Source: Roridomyces roridus
Taxonomy: Eukaryota > Basidiomycota > Agaricomycetes > Agaricales > Mycenaceae
NCBI GenBank assembly: GCA_029378245.1
Contig: JARKIF010000210.1
Location: 1 to 50,792 of the forward strand
Length of the DNA: 50,792 bases
Reading direction: 5' to 3'
The position numbers and the translations under genes were made by a program. Below the pieces are notes generated by a model, which was not told the origin of the DNA, ran no database searches, and saw only the letters and a list, made by a program, of their open reading frames with translations. Position 1 is the first letter of the stretch; each line of letters opens with the position of its first letter. Of the stretch, positions 42,310 to 50,792 are shown in pieces.

Positions 42310-43796
42310 TTAAACACACCATCCCACCCCTCCGAGCTTCACGCTCAACACTCCATTGACAACCTCATCCTGATCCTCCTCAGGATACTCACGCAAAAGC
42401 GCGGCATCCTGTAACGCCTCCAACCTTCTCCACGTATCGCCTCCACGCGACCTTACAGCCTCGACGACGCGCGGCCAGCCGGGGTACGCAGAGCGGCGGA
42501 GGACGCCCCATATCCAGCGGAGGCTCAATATCGCTATGGGACTCGGACGCAATTCCACGGACTGCGAGATGTCAGGTAGCCAGAGGTCGTCGCAGACACG
42601 GAGCAAGCGGATTTGGGGTGCTTCTACATTGCAAGGTCAAAGAAGAAAGGGGAAGAGGAGGATATACGTACGCGGAAGAGTACACTCCGTGAGTGAAGTA
42701 CACAGTGCACCAAAAGCCGTGGCGGTATCGAAGGCGCTGTCCATGTGCGGCGCGGGTACCTCATCTGCAAGCTTTCGGACGTTGACACAGGTAATTTCGA
42801 GCCGCTGTAGTGAGGAGAATCGTGCGAGGTGTTGTCCGATAGCCTGTAGATTCGTCGGCTGCTTGCAAAGAATCAGCGATGCTCATAACTTTGAAGGGAG
42901 GGAAAGCACGTACATGCGTAAGCACCACATCAACAAAGAACAAATTCGTCAAGACGAGTGAATAAATGTGCGGAACGTGGTCTGCGATGCGTTCGAGGAG
43001 ATCGAGATTCCAGCCTGGCCGACGACAGCTGAGGAGGTTGAGAGTATCCCCACTCGAGCGTTGTAGTGCAGCGAGAGAATCACCCGTCGTCTCACCCACG
43101 GCGTCCCATGTGATGAACGCGGCACGCAGCGAGGCGCGGTGGAGGATCGGCGCTACGCACGAGGAGTTGCCGATAAAGTACTCCAGTTGAGGAAGCGTTA
43201 CTGTCACGGCTTGGTCGCCGAGCCTGGGCGGGGGAATCTCCTCCTGGGCACCGAGCTGTAGGTAGGAGATGTGTGGGTGGTGATTGAGGAAGGACACCAT
43301 CGTCCCATCGAGGGGTAGGTGGCATTCAAAGTGCCGCAGACGGGGCAGCGAGCAGTGCGGAAGGACCGAGGCATAATTGCAATCGGGGACTAGAAGCAGG
43401 AGGTGGTGGACGTGAGTTAGCCGTGCCAAGGCTTTGCTGACGAGTGAGTAGAAGGAAGAGCATATCGGTGATGAGGAAGGGCTGCGGTGTAGATTAGTCT
43501 CAAGATTACCACGGTAAAACGAGGGAAGGAACTCACATATACGATATCGCGAAGCTCCTGACGGCAGAGGCGATCCCGTCGTTGCTTGCGAGAGTGCGAC
43601 AGCATTTGACGACGCCCACCAGCGTGGTTAGCTCGACGTTGCAGTATATCGAGCGCACACAGAGTGTGTGGAGGAGTTTTGATACACGAGATAGAGCGAG
43701 ATGCGATTCCGGCGTTGTGAACGCAACAATTTCTTCCAAAGTCTCGGGCGCGAGGCTTCTGATGGGGGATCCTGTCGCAAGAGCCATAGGGCTCAT
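42310..43796 (-). CDS. F-box-like protein
   Basis: Start is Met at 43796 (MSPMALATGSP). An F-box-like N-terminus follows, IRSLAPETLEEIVAFTTPESHLALSRVSKLLHTLCVRSIY. Splicing (GT-AG, about 43483-43538) joins SFAISY to PSSSPICSSFYSLVSKALARL and a leucine-rich region (LPRLRHFECHLPLDG, LQRLEITCVNVRKL). Further introns lie near 42867-42918 and 42625-42672. The end is RWIWGVLRRSAYPGWPRVVEAV...GVGWCV with a stop at 42310. All exons stay open, so this copy looks functional, unlike the F-box pseudogene at 27 kb. The presumed role is substrate choice for an SCF ubiquitin ligase, inferred from family. Confidence 0.75.
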
Positions 43797-44396
43797 GCGG
43801 GAGTCGGAGTGGGCGACTCCAGAATTGTGAGACGTCCCGGTGAAGATCGTGTACGTGCGGGGCGAGGAAGGCAAAGAGGGGAGAGACTCGGCAAGTCCGA
43901 GAAGCATGGCTGCCTGCCGCCTTAAGCTGCTCCAGCCGCACGACAAACACGAGGCGCAGGCTGTGCCGGCTGAGCTCAATCCACCGAAAACGGACAGAAG
44001 CACGGGGGAAGGCCGAGTACTCAGCTCTCCCGTGGGTTCTGGCGAGAATTTGGATGAGCGGGGGGTTAGGCTTTGGGTAAAAAAAGGATAGGAACGTACG
44101 TGAGCGTGCTAGCCGGTCGAAATGACACCGTGATGCTATTACCTCACCCCGCCAGCGCAACCCTTGTATTTATCTTCCCTCCGCGCGGTCACAGTTCCCA
44201 TGGTCACCTCACTCCCCGTGCGGGCGCGAGGCTCGACTCGGGCGCCCAGGAGAAAAATCAGCGGGGGGAGGAGCTAAGATCTAATCATGATGCTCCAAGG
44301 CCTGGACTGCCCGCGTGCTCCCCTTGAACTGCTCCCGTGTATTCGGAGTGAACGGCGTGCGGGGGGAAAAACCTCGTACAACGCACCCGGAGTTCA
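43797..44396. other. Upstream region of the F-box-like gene
   Basis: No gene is recognised. Minus-strand frames extend upstream of 43796 without motifs. The stretch probably contains the promoter and 5' untranslated region of the minus-strand gene. Confidence 0.35.
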
Positions 44397-45146
44397 TCAA
44401 GCACTTGTCAGGCACAGCCGAGTTGAATGAAAGGTTGTAAATTGTGGGTCCACGGCGACGAGCGGAATTTTTGAGATCGTCGGGAGAACACCCACAAGCC
44501 CACACCGGAAATTACCTGTCACTACTTCATTCTTTTGGGCAGATGACAAACCAACCTGTACAGGCCGATGACAGACCGACTGCAGCAAGCTCGATTCTCG
44601 GGCAACTCCTGGTCTCAGAACGAGTTCAAAATAACTCGGCGAGCAGACGGCAGCTGAGTTTGGGTGCTTCCACGGAGACAGGGGCTTGGGACAGAGCGGC
44701 GGAAAAGGCCTGGACGCGGTGTGGGTGCTGTAAGCATTACGGGCAGCTGAGCATCTTCTGAATAGGGCTGGCTGGGTCCATGAGGTCAAGATATTTCGGC
44801 CGTTTGCGAACGAACACGAACATAACGCGCCGTCCGCCGGCGTTAGAGCGGTCCCGTAAGTATTGGAGAACGCACATGGGAACAAATAAATCTCACGCTG
44901 TTGGGGCGGATAGAGTTCGAGTTCGGTTGCCTCGTTGAGGACACGACTCAACGTGTGCAATGAGGCGGTTATTACCATCGATTGCAGCCGGGCGTACTCA
45001 ACGAGAAGTTGAAAGATCTGTGCCTTGATGCGCCTCATCAGTGATGCGCCCATCAAACAAACCCGCGTCACCGTGCTTACCTGCTGACTGTATGAAAATG
45101 ACCAGCTCACTGCAAGCTTAGTGTGCACTTGTTCCCACTGCGGCAT
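44397..45146 (-). CDS. Long open frame of unknown family
   Basis: A 249-codon frame on the minus strand starts MPQWEQVHTKLAVSWSFSYSQQ. Residues about 33-75 (LMRRIKAQIFQLLVEYARLQSM...) look like amphipathic helix. The remainder is Cys- and Ser-rich without a recognised domain. No introns were needed. It may be a gene fragment or chance. I report it because of its length in otherwise empty sequence. Confidence 0.25.
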   Translation of the reverse strand: MPQWEQVHTKLAVSWSFSYSQQVSTVTRVCLMGASLMRRIKAQIFQLLVEYARLQSMVITASLHTLSRVLNEATELELYPPQQREIYLFPCAFSNTYGTALTPADGALCSCSFANGRNILTSWTQPALFRRCSAARNAYSTHTASRPFPPLCPKPLSPWKHPNSAAVCSPSYFELVLRPGVARESSLLQSVCHRPVQVGLSSAQKNEVVTGNFRCGLVGVLPTISKIPLVAVDPQFTTFHSTRLCLTSA

Positions 45147-45539
45147 GCCATCAGTGCATGTTAGGGATGCCGCCTTGACGTGAAGAGCATTACCAGGGAG
45201 TGTTCATCCCCCTCCGAGCTTGTGGCCTAGCGCGCGAAACTTGACGCGCTGTGGGTGATTGGTGAGGTTAGAAGGAACTGTTAAACCTTCAGCTTGTCTT
45301 GAATCAAGTAGTGCAGTGAGAAAAAAGGAGTATGCCGCACCCAATAACGAATAGTGTTTTCCTGGAGTGAATTTATCCGTCTATCCGCCCCATTCAGCGG
45401 CAAAGGAACTGACAGATCCAAAGGCGGGGCGTGTCAACTCAGTCCTGTCATCGTAAATTGAGAGCGATATAAGTAAGTTCCCGGCTGGACCAACAGAAAT
45501 TTCATACCACAACCATCCCCACACTCACCTCATTCAGAA
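45147..45539 (+). promoter_or_regulatory. GST promoter region with TATA box
   Basis: The sequence gatataagta at 45466-45475 lies about 70 bp upstream of the GST start. It is followed by a C/A-rich leader (accacaaccatccccacactcacc). No other coding is seen in the interval. Confidence 0.55.
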
Positions 45540-46364
45540 ATGGTCCTCAAAGTCTACGGCCTCGGCGTCGCCGTGTGCACTCGGCGCATCGCCACCGTCC
45601 TCCACGAGCTCCAAATCCCCTTTGAACTCGTTGAGGTGAACCTCATGGCGGGTGAACACAAGACGCCGGAGTTTCTCGAGAAGAATCCCTTTGGTCAGAT
45701 CTCGTATATCGTGTGTCCTTGTTTCTGCGGGTGGTTAGTCCCACTGATGATGGCATTTAGGACGACGACGGCTTCATCCTCTACGAATCGCGCGCCATCT
45801 GCCGCTACCTCGCGACCAAATACAAGTCACAGCTCCTCCCCGCCGCAGGCGATTTGCAGGCCAAGGCGATCTTCGAACAGGCCTGCGCCAGCGAGTACTG
45901 CAGCTTTGACCCCGAGGCAGCCAAGTATGTCCTTGAGACTGTGTTGAAGCCGTGCGTCTTTTTTCCCCTTCTTCCATCTCTTCTTCCGAGACAAAGCTGA
46001 TTCCGAGACAGGTCGCTCTACGGGACGACTCCGGACACCGCGGAAGCGACCAAGATCCTCGAGGCACTCGAGCCCAAGATCGCCGCGTACGACACTATTC
46101 TGAAGAAGAGCCGCTACGTCGCCGGGGAGGTGCGTTGATTGCCTCCATTCGATCTGAGACTGCGTCAGTAACATTGAACAAATATAGAAACTCACCCTCG
46201 CCGACTTGTTCCACCTCCCCATCGCGCCGCTCCTCGCTGTGGGTGGTAGCGACGTCATGACCTCCCAGCGGTTTCAAAATGTAAAGCACTGGTACGAGGA
46301 GCTCGTGGGTAGAGCTTCTTGGAAGGCGTATGAAGGCGGGGTCAAGACGACGCTGGCTTATTGA
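45540..46364 (+). CDS. Glutathione S-transferase, phi-like
   Basis: This enzyme conjugates glutathione to electrophiles in the cytosol. Four exons (45540-45710, 45761-45951, 46012-46129, 46188-46364) with three 50-60 bp GT-AG introns give 218 residues, the normal length. The N-terminal thioredoxin fold reads MVLKVYGLGVAVCTRRIATVLHELQIPFELVEVNL, with the glutathione-binding DDGFILYESRAICRYL (Glu-Ser of the G-site). The all-helical C-terminal domain includes YVAGEKLTLADLFHLP, whose Asp caps the conserved N-capping box. No lesion was found. It is the best-preserved gene in the window. Phi-type fungal GSTs usually serve detoxification. Confidence 0.93.
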
Positions 46365-46999
46365 GCTGTAGTCGATGTATATGATAGTCCTTATCCGTAC
46401 TTGGTTGGAGAAACTTGGAAAATGATTGGGGTAGAAGAAAATCCAGGGCACTACTTATCTGAGCTGTAAGAATACACTCACCTTCGCCAAGTCCGAGTCG
46501 CACTCGACGTGGAGTCGGAGAAGGATACCCAACAACACCGTTGAGTAAACCATAGGTTGTGCTGCAGAAATGCCAAGATTCAAGGTGAGATGATGGGCGT
46601 CCGTGGGACTTGAGACGCGAAGCAACGCGAAGACGAGCTCGAGGCATTTCTGCGCGGTGGGGGACGCGACGCCTGGAAGCAGGCTTACATACTAGCCTCT
46701 AGGTATTCGCTGGCCCAGCTGGCGAGCCTCGGCTGGGACAGGGGGGTGGGATGGCGATCCAATGTATTCGATGGTGGTGGCAGGGAAGAAAGAGGATATG
46801 TCAGACGTTTCACAGCCCATCATTGATCCATGATGAATTGATGCGTCCTGGATGAGCTCTTCAAAAAGCAAATGTCAGTTCGTGCAGAATAGGGAAGACG
46901 GTTATTGTTATTATTGTCTTGCATGCGAGTATATTTTAAAAAAACCTCCTCTCCAATCGCACGAGAGTGCACTCGAAGGCAGCGGGATGGCTGCCATCG
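46365..46999. other. Intergenic interval
   Basis: No gene is recognised. A 74-codon plus-strand frame (46852-47076) runs into the tandem duplication and has no domain. Confidence 0.4.
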
Positions 47000-47259
47000 G
47001 TGAGGAGCTGGAGGTCAAAGTTCAGTCGAGCAGTTGGCGGAGAGCAATCATAGACAACGCACCGGATGAAGAATAGAAAAAAAGACTGCCGCCCGAATGC
47101 ACACTATCCAGCCTCGAATCGAAACGAGTGAGGAGCTGGATTGAGGTCAAAGTTCAGTCGAGGAGTTGACGGAGAGCAATCATATACAACGCACCGGATG
47201 AAGAAAGAAAAAAGACTGCCGCCCGATTGCACGCTATCCAGCCTCGAATCGAAACGAGG
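47000..47259. repeat. 128-bp tandem duplication
   Basis: The unit starting gtgaggagctgga begins at 47000 and again at 47128. The copies differ by a few substitutions and short indels. Shared landmarks are caaagttcagtcgag, caacgcaccggatgaagaa, aaaaagactgccgcccga and tatccagcctcgaatcgaaa. Both lie outside recognised genes. Confidence 0.88.
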
Positions 47260-47771
47260 CGTCCCGCTCGTTGTTTAATTAACGATCTTCGGAAGATCGT
47301 CAAACGGCGCTACTGGATGTTTTCATCTTTGCTCGATTCGTCAGTCACCTGTGAGCAACCCAAGATGGAAGAGACAGCCATCCTCGACGCCGATGGTCAT
47401 GAGAGTGACGAAACCGAGATCTCGGGCGGGTGTAAATGCGTGCGGCCCCTACGTGGCCACTGTTCGGATGAGAGGTAAGTGGATATGCAGGCCGGGGAGC
47501 TTGTAGAACAGAGTAGCGTCGCATTCGGAGGGTGGGGTAGATGGGGCAGTGTAGATGATGCATTGCGATGAATAGGTGGATACAAGATCGTAGCGGACGT
47601 AGCCGTATGCAGGGGGATATAATACATCAATAGCGTAGGTGTGGTTGTGGGTGAGCGGAGGCGTGGCTATGGGGTATCGAGACATCCCACTGATTGTCTG
47701 CAAACACTCCATCAGACTTTGAGCGCGGCAGAAAAGACAGCAGACGCACTTTTGAGTCCCATTGTTTCTCA
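47260..47771. other. Intergenic interval
   Basis: No supported gene. Short minus-strand frames here have no motifs and probably lie in the 3' region of the membrane-protein fragment. Confidence 0.35.
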
Positions 47772-48147
47772 TCATTTCCCCTCCAACGAGTCCATGAAAG
47801 TCTGTAAGAGCTCGGGGAAGTTCCATATGCCCATGGCGCCCGTGAAAATGTACCCGATCCCCAGCAAGAAGAAATTCACGTAGAAGCCAAACCACGCGAT
47901 GGTTTTGAAGACAAAGAAGGCCCATCCGTGGTATATGTCATTTGGCCGCCCTTGAGTGAGCTGGACGGACATACCGCACGAGTGGCACGGTGACCTTGTA
48001 GAGGCAGTAAATGCCCACGATGGGCATGAGGATGGCGCGGAAGGTCTCGTATCGGTAGGCACAGAAGGCTAGGCCGAGTAGGATGAGAAACTGGACGGGG
48101 AGCGAGAAGGAGTTGAGGAATGGCAAGGGCAGGAACGCGAAGGCCAT
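47772..48147 (-). CDS. Small multi-helix membrane protein, possibly truncated
   Basis: Start is Met at 48147 (MAFAFLPLPFLNSFSLPVQ), followed by the helix FLILLGLAFCAYRYETFR, then AILMPIVGIYCLYKVTVPL. After a frame change near 47975, which may be an intron I could not place or a one-base shift, two more hydrophobic stretches follow: AFFVFKTIAWFGFYVNFFLLGIGYIF and MGIWNFPELLQTFMDSL. The N-terminus is loosely like fungal wax-synthase-type membrane acyltransferases, but those are about three times longer and their catalytic part is absent here. The function is unknown. Confidence 0.4.
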
Positions 48148-48520
48148 GACGGTCGTGCAGAGATGTGGATCATGTGACTCTGGCCACTGAGTCATGGCAC
48201 TGTCACCTGTGACATCACCTTGGTCCTTTCTCTTCTACCGTCACTCGGACTCACTCGGACCCACCGCTGGCTCTTCGCTCATATTCGCATTCGACGATAC
48301 ATGGCCTTGGGCCCTTTTGGGCTCGATCCGGACGACAAGTTCCGTGTTGTGAGTCGTGACTGGTCTCGGTGTCTGGCCGCCGCACCGGCCCAGCCATCGA
48401 CGCACCTTGTCCCTTAGACCCACCCCGTCCAAGCGCAGGTACTCCTTCGCCAGCCGATCGAATATCAGAAAATTCTGTCCCCTATCTCCTGCGCTTTGAC
48501 CTGCGACGCTTTGGCCCAAG

Positions 48521-48530
48521 TCTATAAAAA
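48521..48530 (+). promoter_or_regulatory. TATA box of the 48591 gene
   Basis: The sequence tctataaaaa lies 61-70 bp upstream of the start codon at 48591, a normal distance. The leader between is C-rich. Confidence 0.6.
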
Positions 48531-48590
48531 AAGACCCGGTGCTGATCCATCCATCCAACGAACGGCGACATCCCCTCCCCTCCTCACCAA

Positions 48591-49855
48591 ATGTCCACAT
48601 CTTCTGTGACCCTCTCTGAATCCCGCTCACACGAGATCGCGACCCAACTAGCAGAAACCGCAGGGCTGACACCGACCGACATGTTCTTTGATATCCTGCC
48701 AAGGAGACACCAGCCACTCATTGATCAAGTGCGTCCCAACGCACTCCATATTTTCATTACTCCTGACATGTTGTCCAGTGGTGCAGCGTCGCGGACGACA
48801 ACAGAGAAATCTGGCCTGGGGTCCTTGTACGTCCACCCTACTGACTTCTCTCATCCAACTCACAAATCCCTCCGTAGAGCAACCTCTGCAAACGCTTCCT
48901 CCCTTCCCTCATCGAGGCGTACAAGCCCTCCCCATAGCCAATGGAATCCACGCCCTCCTCCTCACCGCCATTGTTGCAAACTCGTACTTCCGCGATTTTA
49001 TGGGTCTCGGCCTGGCCCCGGATCTGCTCGCTTTCTACGCGCGCCAACTGAGGATGAACAATACCTGGTCTCGCAGCGTACGTCTTTCCCTCCTTTGAAT
49101 CTGTGTAGTACCGACCGCTTTCGTTTAGAACCCCGACAACTTTCGCGCTTCACTTGAAATGCTCAAACACCTCCTTTACTGTGCGTCTACTCTATCTCTC
49201 ACTCCAGACGTGTGATTAATATGTGGTACTCCAGACGCCCGCAAATTCCGACGCGCCGACCCACTCTCACCATCCACCGAACTCGCCTTGGCCAAGTGGC
49301 TCGGTCGACAAGGCCTGCGTTCAATGGAAGCCGCCAAGATCAAGATCGTCCGTGCCCGGTGGCAGGCGTATGATGAGCGTATGGAACACGCTATCAATTG
49401 TCATCGGGATAACGCCGATTTGTGTTTTGCGTGAGTTTTCCTGTCCTTTCCTTGTATCCTCTGCTCTCCCTACCCTAGTCTTCCAACGCTGACTGTGGCT
49501 TTCGTATCCAGCCTCCAAGCATTCATCCTCACCCCGCAAGCCGACCCTTTCCGCCTGCTCGTCACCACAACACATTTGGAGCGCACGTACATCGGTTCGG
49601 GCATCTCCGCTGCTGGACGAACGCCCGTTCTATCTTTGTTACCTTTGTCGCCGGCTTCTTCGTGAGTTCTTCTACTTGCCTTACTACTTTATGCGCTGAC
49701 GTACATGTTGATGCAGGCGCCCGGAAAGTTGTGGTCCTCGGAGACAAGGCGCCCGAATCCGACTCCCAATGTGAATCTGAATCTGAATCTGAATCAGCGT
49801 TGGACCGTACCACGCCCACGTCGGGTGCCTGTTCCGGCGGCGTGAGCGATTCCGA
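48591..49855 (+). CDS. Unknown multi-exon protein, probably frameshifted
   Basis: Start MSTSSVTLSESRSHEIATQLAETAGL lies after a good TATA box. Blocks then read SNLCKRFLPSLIEAYKPSP, (one-base shift near 48937), IANGIHALLLTAIVANSYFRDFMGLGLAP, LLAFYARQLRMNNTWSRS, NPDNFRASLEMLKHLLY, RKFRRADPLSPSTELALAKWLG and a helix-rich AAKIKIVRARWQAYDERMEHAI. A second shift is needed near 49560 to reach RFGHLRCWTNARSIFVTFVAGFF and the last exon APGKLWSSETRRP, which ends at 49853-49855. Introns are short GT-AG. I recall similar proteins only as uncharacterised agaricomycete sequences. No domain is assigned. The shifts suggest decay or sequence error. Confidence 0.5.
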
Positions 49856-50792
49856 AACGGAGTGTCGTTCCAGCCGTTAGGGCCGAACGACTCATTCGAA
49901 ATTTTCGGAAGGTGAAGGTGTAGCTATGGCGTGTTTGTTATCTGTCTGCGCTCGGATTACTACTCGGTTTCGATGGGCTTCTGTACACTGCGTCCGTATT
50001 AATTTGCGCATGCCGTGCCGAACTCAGCCCGGTGATGGACCCCCGCCGCCTCCTGTGATGCCCCGACCTCAAATCTCGTTCGTTCATATCTATAGTCCTT
50101 GGTTCAAATTCGCTGTACATGCACAAGAAACTTGCCCATAAATGGACTGTTCGGGACGGTAACACCGCCTTGGACTCTCAGTCTGGATATGGTGTTACCT
50201 GATCGCTCTCAAACCGGACATCTGGCATCGGCTGATGCGATCAACTTGTTCGTGTAGTTGGGGTTGTGGTTTCTGGATCTTCAACCTCCATTTTGGCCCG
50301 AGAACGACACAAAAATCATTGCACTCGAAACTGGCTCAGCTCAGGGCATGCTACGACTCCGAATCGATCTCGCAGCGTTGTCTGCATGTGCGAGCAGACT
50401 CCTAACTGCGGGAATCAGTGATTTCTTCGTTGCAGAAGGTCACGAGCAGATGTTCAGGATGGCTACTGAACTGCAGGGTTGTCCCATTGCGGATGCTTGG
50501 AAGGGGTAGAGGAAGTATGTTCCGAGTACTTTACGTAATCGGTCATATGATTTTTGTACCGTACCAGGTTTCGCTGTTCGCGATTTTTGTGTAACCAGAA
50601 ATCTGTGAGCTCACGTGACTTAGGGTGTCTTTCCCTCGTTCGATTCCAATGCAGCCTATTTCTTTCTTTCTTCTTATGCATTGCTCCTCTTTCCTTTGTA
50701 TTGTGTGTCCTTCGAGTCTGCCTGTGCTTTCCATTCCAGAAGAATCTGACCTCAAGAGTCACACTGTGGAACCTTGAACCTCAGTTGAACCT
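49856..50792. other. Gene-free right flank
   Basis: No gene is recognised. An 83-codon plus-strand frame at 50258-50509 (with LRLRIDLAALSACASRLLTAGIS) has no known domain. The final 150 bp are C/T-rich. Confidence 0.35.

Overview
This looks like a window of nuclear DNA from an Agaricomycete (mushroom-forming basidiomycete), possibly a Mycena-like species with an expanded genome. The evidence is: short 45-65 bp GT-AG introns in nearly every gene; typical agaricomycete families (DUF6533 and DUF6534 membrane proteins, short F-box proteins, a fungal alcohol acetyltransferase, GH11 xylanase, phi-type GST); and Tnp2-type CACTA, FAR1-like Mutator and Ty3/Gypsy chromovirus elements of the kind found in basidiomycetes. 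The species call is inference only.

The window has two compartments. Bases 1 to about 36,000 are repeat-dominated. In order they hold: a small Mutator-type MITE (1126-1617); a decayed MULE transposase on the minus strand (2580-5337); a complete 5.08-kb CACTA element (5797-10878) with terminal inverted repeats and a 3-bp target duplication, sitting inside the reading frame of a Cys-rich zinc-finger-like gene (5642-5796 plus 10882-11930); a GTTCGG-rich non-autonomous element (12655-13269) abutting a 5'-truncated Gypsy chromovirus (13270-18785) that keeps pol, a 3' LTR and an extra antisense Zn2Cys6 gene; a 3.6-kb element with about 280-bp inverted ends and no recognisable coding capacity (18803-22415); and a 472-bp inverted-repeat element (22970-23441). 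Single-copy genes then mix with MITEs: a DUF6534 gene (24047-25998, minus), an F-box pseudogene (27268-28492), two TA-flanked MITEs (29045-29194, 29374-29661), a DUF6533 gene (30085-31722), a frameshifted alcohol acetyltransferase (31996-33406, minus) and two neighbouring hAT-type MITEs with perfect 8-bp target duplications (34217-34630, 34677-35315).

Bases about 36,500 to 50,792 are more gene-like: a Cys-motif protein of unknown role (36509-37441, minus), a LAMTOR1/Ego1-like TORC1-scaffold candidate (39128-39894), a tandem pair of alpha/beta-hydrolase remnants (40230-41680), a truncated GH11 xylanase (41797-42253), an F-box-like protein (42310-43796, minus), a complete glutathione S-transferase (45540-46364), a small membrane-protein fragment (47772-48147, minus) and an unknown multi-exon gene (48591-49855).

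The genes do not form an operon-like pathway. The window's main story is transposon nesting and gene decay. Several genes carry single-base frameshifts. These may be real decay or assembly error, and that should be settled first.
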